A DNA stretch of 64,000 nucleotides from JAFGLZ01 sp964622545 (lineage in GTDB: Bacteria; Planctomycetota; Phycisphaerae; UBA1845; JAFGLZ01), in contig CAZUQM010000005.1 in NCBI GenBank assembly GCA_964622545.1, positions 1 to 64,000 on the forward strand, in the 5' to 3' direction. Positions 54,325-62,492 of this stretch are shown one piece after another. Position 1 is the first letter of the stretch. Every line of letters begins with the position of its first letter. Both the position numbers and the translations under genes were made by a program. The notes under the pieces were generated by a model. That model was given only the letters and a program-made list of their open reading frames with translations, ran no database searches and was not told where the DNA came from.

Positions 54325-55635
54325 ATGAGGCCACACGGAGTCATCACCGCCCTGGCGTGTCTGACGCTCGCCGGTTGCGGCAACGCCAGGTCCGACTGGA
54401 ACCCGTTCAAGCTCGGCAGGTCCGAGGAGGACGCGCCGCGCATCGACCCGCCCCGCGAGAACACCGATTGCGTCGTGCAGAGCCCGCGCGTCCAGCCGGC
54501 CCGGCCGCGTTTCGTCGCCGAGGCACCGAACGGTCGACTCGAGGTCGTCGGTCAGGGCGATGAGGAGATCCTGCTCGTCATGGTGTGGGGCACGCCGAGG
54601 GAGCGCGGCCTCGCCCAGGGCCGCCTGCTCCGCGAGCAGATCGAGCAGTCGTGCGACCACCTGCTCAGCCTGACCGAGAAGATCATGGGCCAACCCCTCG
54701 AAGCGCTCGACAAGGTCCACGCCGCCACCAAGCCGCACACGCCGGAGCACTTTACGGCCGAGCTCGAGGGCCTGGCCGAGGGCAGCGGCCTGCCGCTCGT
54801 CAAGCTCATCCGCGCCAACATGATCGGCGAGGCCGGCGAGTTCCACTGCAGCCTCTTCGGTGCGTGGGGCCAGGCCACCATCGCCGACCGACACGTCTAC
54901 CAGCTTCGGGCCCTCGACTATGAGACCGGCGCCGACATCCAGCACCACCCCGCGATCGTCGTGCACGTGCCCGATGAGGGCATCCCGTTCGCGAACATCG
55001 GCTACGCCGGCATGATCGGCGCGATCAGCGGCATCAACGCCGAAGGCATCGCCCTCAGCGAGATCGGCGACAGCTACGACAAGGCCAACGACACCTTCGA
55101 CGGCATGCCCTTTCCCTACATGCTCCGCGACATCCTGCAATTCGACGACTCACTCGCCTCGGCCATCGACCGCGTCCGCCGCACGCCGCGGACGACGTCG
55201 CTCATGTACGCGTTGGGCGACGGTGGGTTCGGCGAGGTCCGCAGCCTTCAGACGTCGCGGACGCTCTGCAACGTGTTCGACGATGCGACCCTCGAACCGC
55301 TGACCGAGACACACCCGCGCATCCCCGACGTGGTCTACCACGGGATGAGCTGGGACGTGCCCGAGTACGATAGGCCGCTCCATGACAAGCTCGTCGAGCA
55401 CTACGGCCGGATCAACGCCCAGGTGACGATCGAGGACATCCTGCCGTCGGTGGGAACGGGCGACTTGCAGGCCGTCGTCTACGACCTGACCGCCCTGCGG
55501 GTGTGGGTGGCCAACGCCAAGGCGAGCGACGAGCAGGGCCCGCTCAACGCCTACGAGCGACCCTTCGTCGAGATCGACATGAACCGCGTCTTCCGCCACG
55601 CGATCTGGCGGGCCCATGGCTGGCGCGCGCCGTAG
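54325..55635 (+). CDS. C45-type (acyl-CoA:6-APA acyltransferase-like) Ntn-hydrolase lipoprotein
   Basis: 436 residues. A signal peptide with lipobox LTLAGC (C18) predicts a lipoprotein. The Ntn domain has GTPRERGLAQGRLLREQI, a GEFHCSLFGAWG segment whose C175 is the probable nucleophile exposed by self-cleavage, then YQLRALDYETG, GYAGMIGAISGINAEGIALS and DGMPFPYMLRDIL. Family members hydrolyse or transfer acyl groups on amides. It starts 22 bp after the phosphohexomutase gene, so co-transcription is likely although no functional link is obvious. Confidence 0.87.
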   Translation: MRPHGVITALACLTLAGCGNARSDWNPFKLGRSEEDAPRIDPPRENTDCVVQSPRVQPARPRFVAEAPNGRLEVVGQGDEEILLVMVWGTPRERGLAQGRLLREQIEQSCDHLLSLTEKIMGQPLEALDKVHAATKPHTPEHFTAELEGLAEGSGLPLVKLIRANMIGEAGEFHCSLFGAWGQATIADRHVYQLRALDYETGADIQHHPAIVVHVPDEGIPFANIGYAGMIGAISGINAEGIALSEIGDSYDKANDTFDGMPFPYMLRDILQFDDSLASAIDRVRRTPRTTSLMYALGDGGFGEVRSLQTSRTLCNVFDDATLEPLTETHPRIPDVVYHGMSWDVPEYDRPLHDKLVEHYGRINAQVTIEDILPSVGTGDLQAVVYDLTALRVWVANAKASDEQGPLNAYERPFVEIDMNRVFRHAIWRAHGWRAP

Positions 55636-55711
55636 CTGGCCTTCTGAGAGGACGAACCCGCCGCCCAGAAGATGCCGCTGGGCAGAGAATTCGATGAGCA
55701 GAGAGTGCGGC

Positions 55712-55747
55712 GGGTTGGCCGCTTCAGCGGTGGGGGACACCGATTCC
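55712..55747 (+). repeat. Family A palindromic repeat, partial copy
   Basis: GGGTTGGCCGCTTCAGCGGT then GGGGGACACCGATTCC retains the right half of the stem and the GGACACnnATTC tail; the left stem is eroded. Confidence 0.65.
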
Positions 55748-55776
55748 GTTAGGAAGACGCTGCCGAGAAGATCAAC

Positions 55777-55937
55777 TGGGTGGCCCATCGCTTCAGGAGG
55801 TGTCGACCTAATCGGGAAGCGATGCTGTTCGGAACGCAAAACAAGGACTTACGTTCAAAGCCTCGTTCATAACTCCTTTGTTTTTGACGCGAGCCCGATT
55901 AAATCGACAGGCCCTTCAGCGGTGGGGGACACGAATT
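55777..55937 (+). repeat. Family A palindromic repeat split by an insertion
   Basis: The left half, GGGTGGCCCATCGCTTCAG, ends at 55796. The right half resumes at 55914 with CTTCAG then CGGTGGGGGACACGAATTC. Joining them recreates a normal repeat copy, so the 117 bases between are a later insertion. Confidence 0.75.
55797..55913. mobile_element. 117-bp fold-back (MITE-like) insertion with 6-bp target duplication
   Basis: The element is flanked by direct repeats CTTCAG (55791-55796 and 55914-55919) and lies inside a family A palindrome. Its ends are inverted: the left end has TGTCGACCTAATCGGG, and the right end reads on the other strand TGTCGATTTAATCGGG. The inner parts also pair (CAAAACAAGGACTTACGTTC at left against CAAAAACAAAGGAGTTATGA from the right), so almost the whole element is one imperfect hairpin. 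It is AT-richer than the surroundings and has no coding capacity. No transposase for it is in the window. Confidence 0.65.
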
Positions 55938-55967
55938 CTGCTCGCGAGGCGTGAAACATCCCCGACC

Positions 55968-56015
55968 CGCGACATTCATGTCGCGCGGCGATACGAAACC
56001 GCGCGGGATGAATTC
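55968..56015. repeat. Two hairpins in tandem (GCGACA/TGTCGC and CGCGCGG/CCGCGCG)
   Basis: GCGACA-TTCA-TGTCGC is immediately followed by CGCGCGG-CGATACGAAA-CCGCGCG. Both stems are perfect. Confidence 0.5.
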
Positions 56016-56301
56016 CACGGCTCAGAACATACCCCCATCGTGCTTTCACTCCGTGAGCAGTGCCCCTGCGAAAAGGAACGCTCGCACGAGCCAGGAAGGC
56101 CGAGGCGCCCCACCGGCCTGTGGCGGCTCGGCGCTACACGCCCTATCACCAACCGGCAGGAAGGGGTTCGGTGGGAGAAAACACCCCCCGTTGGCAGAAC
56201 AGTTGCTGCTGCACCCGAGCGACCAGGGCTTCGTACTCTAGTACCCGACCACACTTGTCTTTGTGGGCTCCGATGAGGAGGGCGAGACGCCACTCAGAGC
56301 A

Positions 56302-56361
56302 GCGACCGTGAGGGAGCTGTGTTGTTGGAGCGTTTGAACAGCAACGCTCCCTGACGGTCGC
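56302..56361. repeat. Inverted repeat with 16-bp arms (GCGACCGT...GGGAGC)
   Basis: GCGACCGTGAGGGAGC at 56302-56317 pairs with GCTCCCTGACGGTCGC at 56346-56361 with one mismatch; the loop is 28 bases. It looks like another dispersed palindromic family. Confidence 0.6.
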
Positions 56362-56385
56362 GTCTCCGGCGCGGCATCGATCGGA

Positions 56386-56404
56386 CGTGGGAGCGTCTCC
56401 CACG
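56386..56404. repeat. Perfect hairpin CGTGGGAG-CGT-CTCCCACG
   Basis: 8-bp arms and a 3-base loop, 25 bases after the previous inverted repeat. Confidence 0.5.
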
Positions 56405-56531
56405 TTGGCCCCGAAGCTGGGCAACCGACAGATTCAATTGTGTTGGACCACTAGCACTGACGAGAAACCCGCCCCCTTCAATCGGAACGGCCCGACGCGC
56501 AGGTGACCGTACGCCCCCGATCTGCCTCCGC

Positions 56532-56990
56532 TCAACTCGAAGCCAGGCCACGCTCCAATGCGGCGTGCCCGTCGTCGTATCCGACACTCCCCTGCGGCCA
56601 CAGGAACGGCACGCCCTCGGGGTGAGACTCGTCCATCGGATGCAGCCCCGACCTCACCGGCGGGCCGTGGTAGACCCCCAGATTGTTGTCGTACCAGAAA
56701 CCGTACTCGTTGGCGTTGTAGGCCGAGTCGTTGTGGCCGAGCCGGCCCGACGTGGCCACGAACCGGTCCCATTGCTCGTCCATCATCATGCCGAGACGGT
56801 CGGGCCTGTAGATGGCATCCACCGTCAGGATCGGGCCGGAAACGTCGCCGAACCGATAGCGGACATACCCCGGGCCGGGATACTCCTTTGGCATCAGCCA
56901 CAGCCGCCCCCAGAACGCCCGCGTGTCGTTGAACACGCTCTGGCCCTTGTTCGGATCGCTCACCCGTTCGAACTCCGGAAAATGATACAA
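56532..56990 (-). pseudogene. 5'-truncated gene fragment, possibly a pseudopilin-like planctomycete protein
   Basis: 152 codons with strong coding character (AFWGRLWLMPKEYPGPGYVR, YNANEYGFWYDNNLGVYHGP, ending GHAALERGLASS). The frame begins at a weak TTG directly after an in-frame TAG at 56994-56996, and there is no signal peptide or prepilin leader. It looks like the C-terminal part of a longer secreted protein whose N-terminus was removed by a rearrangement at about 56990. The pseudopilin-type idea is only an impression of the C-terminal style; the family is not established. Confidence 0.6.
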
Positions 56991-57318
56991 CCTCTACGAT
57001 GACAACATCGATACCCGGCCCCTGCTGAGCGACCCCGATGGGGAGGACAACGACCCGAACACCTGGCAGGACAACGACTTTCATATCAGCTCGTTCTCGG
57101 CCTGCCGTGACGCCGGCCTGGCCGACCAGGTTGAGACCGGCGAGATCGACATCGACGGCGAGCCGCGTATCGAGGGCGACCTGCCCGATCTGGGCGCCGA
57201 CGAGACGTCCTCGCAGATGTACGTGTGCGGTCAGGGCTTCGTACCGGGCACCGCTCTGCCGCTGCTGGCCCTGATGGTGGGCTACGTCGTCAGGCGTGGC
57301 CGCCAAGCCCGGGCCTAG
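56986..57318 (+). pseudogene. 5'-truncated parallel beta-helix surface protein, C-terminal end with membrane anchor
   Basis: 110 codons beginning right after an in-frame TGA (56983-56985). The text NLYDDNIDTRPLLSDPDGED, WQDNDFHISSFSACRDAG, IDIDGEPRIEGDLPDLGADE is the standard ending of planctomycete right-handed beta-helix repeat proteins. A hydrophobic segment (GTALPLLALMVGYVV) and a basic end (RRGRQARA) complete a sorting-type tail. The N-terminal hundreds of residues are missing. It stands head to head with the fragment on the other strand, at the same breakpoint. Confidence 0.72.
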
Positions 57319-57942
57319 CAGCTCCTCAGGTCGACAGCGTCGCAAGATCCCCACGCCACAAGATTTCCGTGGATGCGGGCGCTTACCAAGAGGTAGGCCA
57401 TTTCCATAGCCTTTGAGTGCAGGGGTCGGTCCCGGTGTCCCACCTCCGGCCGGGACGTGAGAGGCAAGCAGGACCACATCGCCTCAGGAGGCATCGTTGA
57501 AGTCGAGGCCGATGTGTTTCTCGATCAGTTCCTCATGCTCACCGGTCCGCCGAGCGCCTGGTGCACCGCCGCCACATGCCCAGGCCGGGGCGTGGCTGCG
57601 GCGACGCCTCTAGCGGTCCTTGGCCGGCATCCGGCCATGAACAAACCCTCCTTCTGGGCGTGCCGACCCCTCCCGGCGTAAAACGATGCGGGCTAGGTCA
57701 CATGCAGACGTGCGCCCGCCTTGAACCATCCACATCGGCTGGCAGTTGCCCTGGGGCCCGAGTTATCGGACGTCAGCCGTCAGACGCACGTAAAGCCCTG
57801 ACAGCAAAGCGCTCATTTCGTTTTTTGCACGTTGATTCGGCCTTGGCTGCCGATAATATTTGACGGGTGCGCTCCTATGCGCGGACGGGGGCGAGTATGT
57901 CTACGGGCCTATGATCACCACCCGCTGAGAGAGGAGATTGCG
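57319..57942. other. 624-bp intergenic region upstream of the small secreted proteins
   Basis: Mostly non-coding. A minus-strand stretch ending at about 57488 reads TGEHEELIEKHIGLDFNDAS before a TGA and may be the tail of a lost gene (weak). A promoter lies at 57832-57859. Confidence 0.45.
57832..57859 (+). promoter_or_regulatory. Putative promoter for the small secreted protein at 57943
   Basis: TTGATT (57832-57837) and TAATAT (57854-57859) have a 16-base spacer, in an AT-rich stretch about 85 bases before the ATG. Confidence 0.45.
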
Positions 57943-58209
57943 ATGTTTTCACGCCGGTGGCTTCGGGTGAAGTTCCTAATAATCGCCCTATCCGGGGGCA
58001 TGCTCTTCCAGCTTGCCAGCAACTGCGCTGTCTTCTGGGGCCAGCAGTTCCAGACGGCCCTGAATTACACGTGGTTCCTCACGTGCGATACGGACACGCT
58101 GCTGAGCGGCGACGGCATCTTGATTGACTGCGAGAACCAGGACAGCTCCGGCACGACCTCCAGCGGCGGCACGAGCTCGGACGGCCTGACGGACTTGCTG
58201 GGTAGTTGA
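57943..58209 (+). CDS. Small secreted protein, unrecognised
   Basis: 88 residues from the ATG at 57943, with GAGGAG about 7 bases upstream. A basic N-terminus (MFSRRWLRVK) and hydrophobic stretch (FLIIALSGGMLFQLASNC) form a signal peptide. The mature part has Cys in SNCAVF, LTCDTDT and IDCENQ, and a Ser/Thr/Gly-rich tail. Many planctomycetes encode short exported proteins of this style with no assigned role. A second small exported protein starts 112 bp downstream. Confidence 0.65.
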   Translation: MFSRRWLRVKFLIIALSGGMLFQLASNCAVFWGQQFQTALNYTWFLTCDTDTLLSGDGILIDCENQDSSGTTSSGGTSSDGLTDLLGS

Positions 58210-58321
58210 CCTGCCACGACGGGCCTGGGACGGACCCCATCGTCGTGTGCGCAGAGGCATGCATCGACCAAGCGGCCGGGCCCGATCGGGTCGGGCCGAG
58301 ACCAAGGACGGGAGGATTCTC

Positions 58322-58600
58322 ATGCGTGGAAGGATTCGACGGCGCATCGCCATCGGCCTGCTGATGCTGGCCCCATTGATCGGAACGACGCTTGCCCCGG
58401 GCTGCCTCGAGACGGCCCTGCTGGCGGCCAATCCGTGCGGGACGGTGCTTAGCAATTGCACGCCCGACCAGTGGTTCGCGCTGATCTGGCCGGTCGTTAC
58501 GGCACCCGACTTCGATCGTGACCCCTCATGCACGATCCCGTACCTGTGCGGGCCGCCGTGGAGCTCGATCGCGGCAACGGGCACCAACGGGGGGGCGTAG
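58322..58600 (+). CDS. Small Cys-rich exported protein, possible lipoprotein, unrecognised
   Basis: 92 residues from the ATG at 58322, with GGGAGG about 7 bases upstream. A basic start (MRGRIRRR) and a hydrophobic stretch lead to LAPGC, a lipobox-like cleavage site. The short mature part contains five Cys (PGCLET, NPCGTV, SNCTPD, PSCTIP, YLCGPP) that could form disulfides. Function unknown. It pairs with the small secreted protein just upstream. Confidence 0.62.
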   Translation: MRGRIRRRIAIGLLMLAPLIGTTLAPGCLETALLAANPCGTVLSNCTPDQWFALIWPVVTAPDFDRDPSCTIPYLCGPPWSSIAATGTNGGA

Positions 58601-58789
58601 GCATGGTCTGAGGTACCGCGGTCAAGCCGACCCCGATCCATCGCGGCCCGTCGTTCTCGACCTCCAGGCCCTGATCCGATGGGCTCGGGTTCCGGCGCGA
58701 GTGGGTGCGACACATCCAGGTAGACCCCACGGGGCAGTGTCCCTCGAAGGCGCTGCCCCGGTTTCTTGCGCGGGGGTGCGGTCGAACCG

Positions 58790-59929
58790 TCAGCGCCGAC
58801 GCCTCCCACGCGCCCCGCGCGGGCTGGGTTTCGGCCGATCGGCCTCCGGCAGGTCCACCTTGGTGAGCGACAGCTTGCCCGCGGAAGGGTCGAACTCGAA
58901 CGCGAACCGCTTGAGGAAGCTCTGCCCCAGCAGCGGCGCGGCACCCTTCAGGCTGCCCGGCAGCACGACGCATGCCACGTCCTGCTCGGTGAAGGCCCCG
59001 ACACGAACGGATTCGAGCCGGGTCAACCGGCCCTGGACGGTGCGACCGTCTGCGACTTTGAGCTCAATCGTCCGGTCGTCGGCCGTAGGTGTCAGGCCGA
59101 TCTTAGCGGCCATCTCTGGGGTGATCGTCACGAACGCCGCACCGGTATCCAGGACACACCGCAGCGGCTGCTTGCCGTTGCAGATCACCTCGACCCAACA
59201 CACACCGCCGCGTCGCTCGAGCTCGATGGTCTCGGAGAGGACGGTCTTCTCGAGCTTCTCGAGCCGTTTGACGTTCCGCTTGAACGTGGACGAAGGTCCC
59301 AAGCGATAGGGACGCCGACCGGATTGGTCCGCGTTCAGGCTCGCCAGGGCCTGCTTGACGTCGTTGTCGGCGGCCAGGTCCTCATAGCGTCGGATCGTCT
59401 CATCGGCGATCGACCGCAGGGCGTGGATGGCCTGGACGTAGTCGGCCTTGGCCTGAGCCAAGTCGGTGCGGATCTTCTCGAGGTCGGCGTAGATGCGTTG
59501 GGCATCCAGATGGGCCTGGGCGATCCGGTCGCCGGCGTCGTTGTAGGCGGCCACGACGCGATTCCGTTCCTCGACGGTCGCCCCGGCTCGATCGGCGCCC
59601 TGCAATTGGCTCTTCAGACCGCGTCGGTTGGTGATGGCTTGCTCGATAGCTCCCTTGGCGCGGTCCAGCGCCGCCTCGGCGCCGCGCTCGGTCTGGCGGA
59701 TCTCCTCGATGCGGTCGAGGGCAGTGTGCATCTGCCCCTGGGGTCTGCGCTTGCTGAGACCCTTGCTGAGCTCACGTTCGGTGGATAGGACGGCCATGCC
59801 GCCCCGGAGATACAGGCCCTTGGAACGCAGCACCTCCTCCGCATCGTCCGATGCCCCTGCCACGAAGGCGCAGGTCGCGGCGACCATGAGGGTCGCCGTC
59901 GCTGGAATCGCGGTTGCTCGTGACGGCAT
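58790..59929 (-). CDS. Secreted retropepsin-like aspartic protease domain protein with coiled coil
   Basis: 379 residues from the ATG at 59929, with GGAGG about 7 bases upstream. A signal peptide covers about 1-25. Residues about 75-175 are Ala/Arg/Glu-rich helical sequence likely to form a coiled coil. The C-terminal clan AA domain (about 240-360) has CVLDTGAAFVTI with the catalytic Asp at D261 and the later LLGQSFLKRFAFEFD segment. Single-domain retropepsins act as dimers; the coiled coil could provide that. It ends in a basic tail (RGARGRRRR). Convergent with the two small exported protein genes; a link is not shown. Confidence 0.85.
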   Translation of the reverse strand: MPSRATAIPATATLMVAATCAFVAGASDDAEEVLRSKGLYLRGGMAVLSTERELSKGLSKRRPQGQMHTALDRIEEIRQTERGAEAALDRAKGAIEQAITNRRGLKSQLQGADRAGATVEERNRVVAAYNDAGDRIAQAHLDAQRIYADLEKIRTDLAQAKADYVQAIHALRSIADETIRRYEDLAADNDVKQALASLNADQSGRRPYRLGPSSTFKRNVKRLEKLEKTVLSETIELERRGGVCWVEVICNGKQPLRCVLDTGAAFVTITPEMAAKIGLTPTADDRTIELKVADGRTVQGRLTRLESVRVGAFTEQDVACVVLPGSLKGAAPLLGQSFLKRFAFEFDPSAGKLSLTKVDLPEADRPKPSPRGARGRRRR

Positions 59930-60403
59930 GGTGGGGCCTCCGTGTCGCGGTTGGAGATGGGCGAGACGTCGGGCAACGCGCCGTGGCCTTGTACCCTTAT
60001 GCTACCCCGATGATGCGGCTCCGGAAACAGCGGGCTCGCCGATCCGGCGGTTTGAGGTTCGCGCAGGGGGAGCGTGTCCGCCCCCCCCCGGAGAACCCGT
60101 TCCCATGTCTCTCGAGCGGGAGCAAGCTTAGCCAAGGCACCTAGCCCCACCCACGCCCCTGGCCTGAGCTCTGCGGTCAGGACGCACAGTCCATTCTCGG
60201 ACGTTGCCGGCCGGTCTTCCGCGGCCTGCGACGCTGTAACACCCCATATTATCGGAACACGCCAGCGGAATGTTAGGTTATAGGAATTGCGTCAAGTGGG
60301 TAACCCTTGCATCCGATAAGTCGATAGGTTCTACCGGCCTGGGTCGGGCAATGCGCGCCCGGAGCGGTGGCGACGAGGCGGCAATCGAGGGACCGCTTGA
60401 GGG
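59930..60403. other. 474-bp divergent intergenic region
   Basis: AT-rich blocks near 60240-60320 (ATATTATC, GTTATAGG) suggest promoter sequence for the rightward membrane protein, but no box pair is convincing. No gene is supported. Confidence 0.45.
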
Positions 60404-62482
60404 ATGATGGCGGACGCAAGACCATTTGACAGAACAGATTCGGGCGTCCACCCGTGGGTGGGGGTCGTCTGCCTGGCGGTCGCCATGGCGGGCCTGATGA
60501 CATATCTGACTGCCTGGCATGGACTTGCCTTCGGTGCGGGGTGTCGGACGATGATCAGCCTGGCCGTGCTCGGGCTCTTGCCGGGCCTGGCCTTGCAGCG
60601 GCTGGTCTTCCGGCTGCCGGCCCTGGGGCCGTTCGAGGAAGGCATCTCGGCGCTGCTGTTGGGCATGCTGGTCACACCGGCGGTCTGGTACGCCCTGGCC
60701 TGCCTGGGACTGGGCGTGGCGTTTGCCCCGATGATCGCGGTCGCGGCCCTGATCGTCCCGTTCCTGCTGGGATGGCATCACGAGCCGATCGCGGGCCTGC
60801 GAAGGCTCGGACGGAGCACGGATCCGGTTGCGTTGGTCCTCGTGCTGGGCCTGATGATCCTGTGGAGCTACTCGCTGCGGCTGGTTGAGCCCGTTGAGGG
60901 TGGCGTGGCGATTTGGCCATATACCGACCACATCCAACACGCCTTGATGGTGCGGGAGCTGTCCCTGGGCGTTCCGACCCAGGTGGTGCCCTTCCTGGCC
61001 GGGGCTAAGAAGTGGGCCTATCACATGCTGCCCGACGTCTGGTGCGACCTGTTGCGTCGCGGCGCGGGCACGGACAGCAACCAAGCGTACTTCTTTCTGG
61101 CCTTGCCGCTTCGCTATGTGCTGGTCTCGTTGGCGGTGTACCTCTTCCTGGCAAGGCGTTTCGGTCGCCGATCGGCCTGGATCGGTGTGGTCTGTGTCTT
61201 CGGATTCACAGGCTGGGGAGAGCGGCAAGTGCTGACCAACTGGCTGCTCGGCTATCTGCACCAGAGCTATCCGACGGCCTTCGGGTTGGTTGGGGTGTTT
61301 CTGATCCTCACCTACGCGACCGACCTGCGCGTCGCGAGGCCCGGACCGCAGCTCTTGCTGTGCTCGCTCCTGTCCGTGCTGCTGCTCTGGTACAAGGCGA
61401 ACTTCGCGTTGGTGGCCGCACCGGCGGCGTTCCTGCTGTCGACGGTCGTGTTGCTGCGCAGCCGGAGCTTCGGATGGTGGGCCGCGTGCTTGGGCGTCCA
61501 AGCCGCTTTCGCCTTGATCCGCCTGCTGGACGTCAGCTCGTCCGACCTGCATGGCACCTTCGTCTTCGAGCCCGGCGCGTTCGTGGTGCATTGGTGGGGC
61601 ACACTCGGTGTGTGGTGGGGGACGACCATCGTGTCGACCTTCGTCAACGGCACGCTGATCCCCTTCGTTTCGTCGCTCCCGGCCCCTCTCGAGTGGCCGA
61701 TGAAGTTCGTTCTTCTCCTGCTGTGGCGGTTCCACGTGGCGGTGATCGTGCTGCCGTATGCGGTGTGGCGATTCGGCTTCGCCCGTGGGCGGCAACCCGG
61801 CCGTCACGCGGACAGGCTCGTGCTCGGCATCCTGGCCTGCACGGTAGCGGGCTTCGTCGTCTTCCCGATCCAGCGTGGGATGACGTGGAATGTCTCGTTG
61901 CACAACGTTTTCCTCTTGGATGCGATGCTGATGGCGATGCTCGGCGTCGTCGCCTGGGACGCGGCCAGGCGGGTCGCTCTTCGAGGTCGTATCGCCAGGC
62001 TCGCCGTGATCACGGTCGCGCTGCTCGTCGCGGCCGACAGCGGTCGACGAACGATCACGGGGGTGATGCCCTCCCTGGCGGGCCGGTGCGTGATATCGAA
62101 CGACTTGCATGCATGCTGCGACTTCGTGGCCGAGAACACGCCTGAGGACGCCGTCATCGTGCATCCCGACTACGCCGAGCGCGACCACGGCGCGAGCCTG
62201 CTCATGCAGCGGCGGCAGGTGTTGGACAACGGCGCTTGTTGGCAGCAACAGCACATGAAGTACGTGGGCGATACGCTCGGCGACCTGGACGCCCTGTTCG
62301 GCCGACGGCAGGCCGAGGATCGCGTTGAGGTGCTGACGAGATACGGTGTGGATTACGTCGTCGCTGCTGACGCCAAGCTAGAGATCAAGGAACTGCGCCC
62401 CGTCTTGCAGGAGGTCTTCCGCGCGGGGGACACGGCCGTCTATCGCGTGGACAGACGAGTGCGGCTAGCCAGGGCACGCTAG
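60404..62482 (+). CDS. Large polytopic membrane protein, paralog 1 (unrecognised, glycosyltransferase-like layout)
   Basis: 692 residues with about 12-13 membrane segments and a C-terminal soluble domain (about 565-690: CDFVAENTPEDAVIVHPDYA, YGVDYVVAADAKL). The conserved-looking external loop PYTDHIQHALMVRELSLGVP and KKWAYHMLPDVWCDLLRR lies after about TM5. The layout recalls GT-C-like or YfhO-like envelope proteins, but I cannot assign a family. ATG codons at 60404 and 60407 are both possible, with GAGGG directly before. The next gene is a tandem paralog starting 10 bp later. Confidence 0.75.
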   Translation: MMADARPFDRTDSGVHPWVGVVCLAVAMAGLMTYLTAWHGLAFGAGCRTMISLAVLGLLPGLALQRLVFRLPALGPFEEGISALLLGMLVTPAVWYALACLGLGVAFAPMIAVAALIVPFLLGWHHEPIAGLRRLGRSTDPVALVLVLGLMILWSYSLRLVEPVEGGVAIWPYTDHIQHALMVRELSLGVPTQVVPFLAGAKKWAYHMLPDVWCDLLRRGAGTDSNQAYFFLALPLRYVLVSLAVYLFLARRFGRRSAWIGVVCVFGFTGWGERQVLTNWLLGYLHQSYPTAFGLVGVFLILTYATDLRVARPGPQLLLCSLLSVLLLWYKANFALVAAPAAFLLSTVVLLRSRSFGWWAACLGVQAAFALIRLLDVSSSDLHGTFVFEPGAFVVHWWGTLGVWWGTTIVSTFVNGTLIPFVSSLPAPLEWPMKFVLLLLWRFHVAVIVLPYAVWRFGFARGRQPGRHADRLVLGILACTVAGFVVFPIQRGMTWNVSLHNVFLLDAMLMAMLGVVAWDAARRVALRGRIARLAVITVALLVAADSGRRTITGVMPSLAGRCVISNDLHACCDFVAENTPEDAVIVHPDYAERDHGASLLMQRRQVLDNGACWQQQHMKYVGDTLGDLDALFGRRQAEDRVEVLTRYGVDYVVAADAKLEIKELRPVLQEVFRAGDTAVYRVDRRVRLARAR

Positions 62483-62492
62483 AGACGTCGTC

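Larger units (their letters stand above)
55636..56531. other. 896-bp accessory spacer built from palindromic repeats, with no convincing gene
   Basis: It contains two family A repeats, a 117-bp fold-back insertion, and several other hairpins, listed separately. On the minus strand, codons around 56147-56290 read LALLIGAHKDKCGRVLEYEA and may be a small gene fragment, but nothing around supports an intact gene. Confidence 0.65.

Noticed and set aside
52650..54464. 604-codon minus-strand open frame over the phosphohexomutase
   Set aside because: Shadow of a strongly supported plus-strand gene in GC-rich sequence; its translation is His/Asp/Val/Gly-rich with no recognisable motif.
56434..57477. 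347-codon minus-strand frame across both gene fragments
   Set aside because: It crosses the head-to-head junction and reads antisense to the beta-helix fragment; composition is Arg/Gly/Val filler.
57457..57681. Short plus-strand frame upstream of the small secreted proteins
   Set aside because: No ribosome binding site, no family features, and its composition changes along its length.
60278..62254. 658-codon minus-strand open frame over the first large membrane protein
   Set aside because: Arg/Gln/His-rich translation with no fold-like pattern; the plus strand encodes a clear polytopic protein with a paralog next to it.
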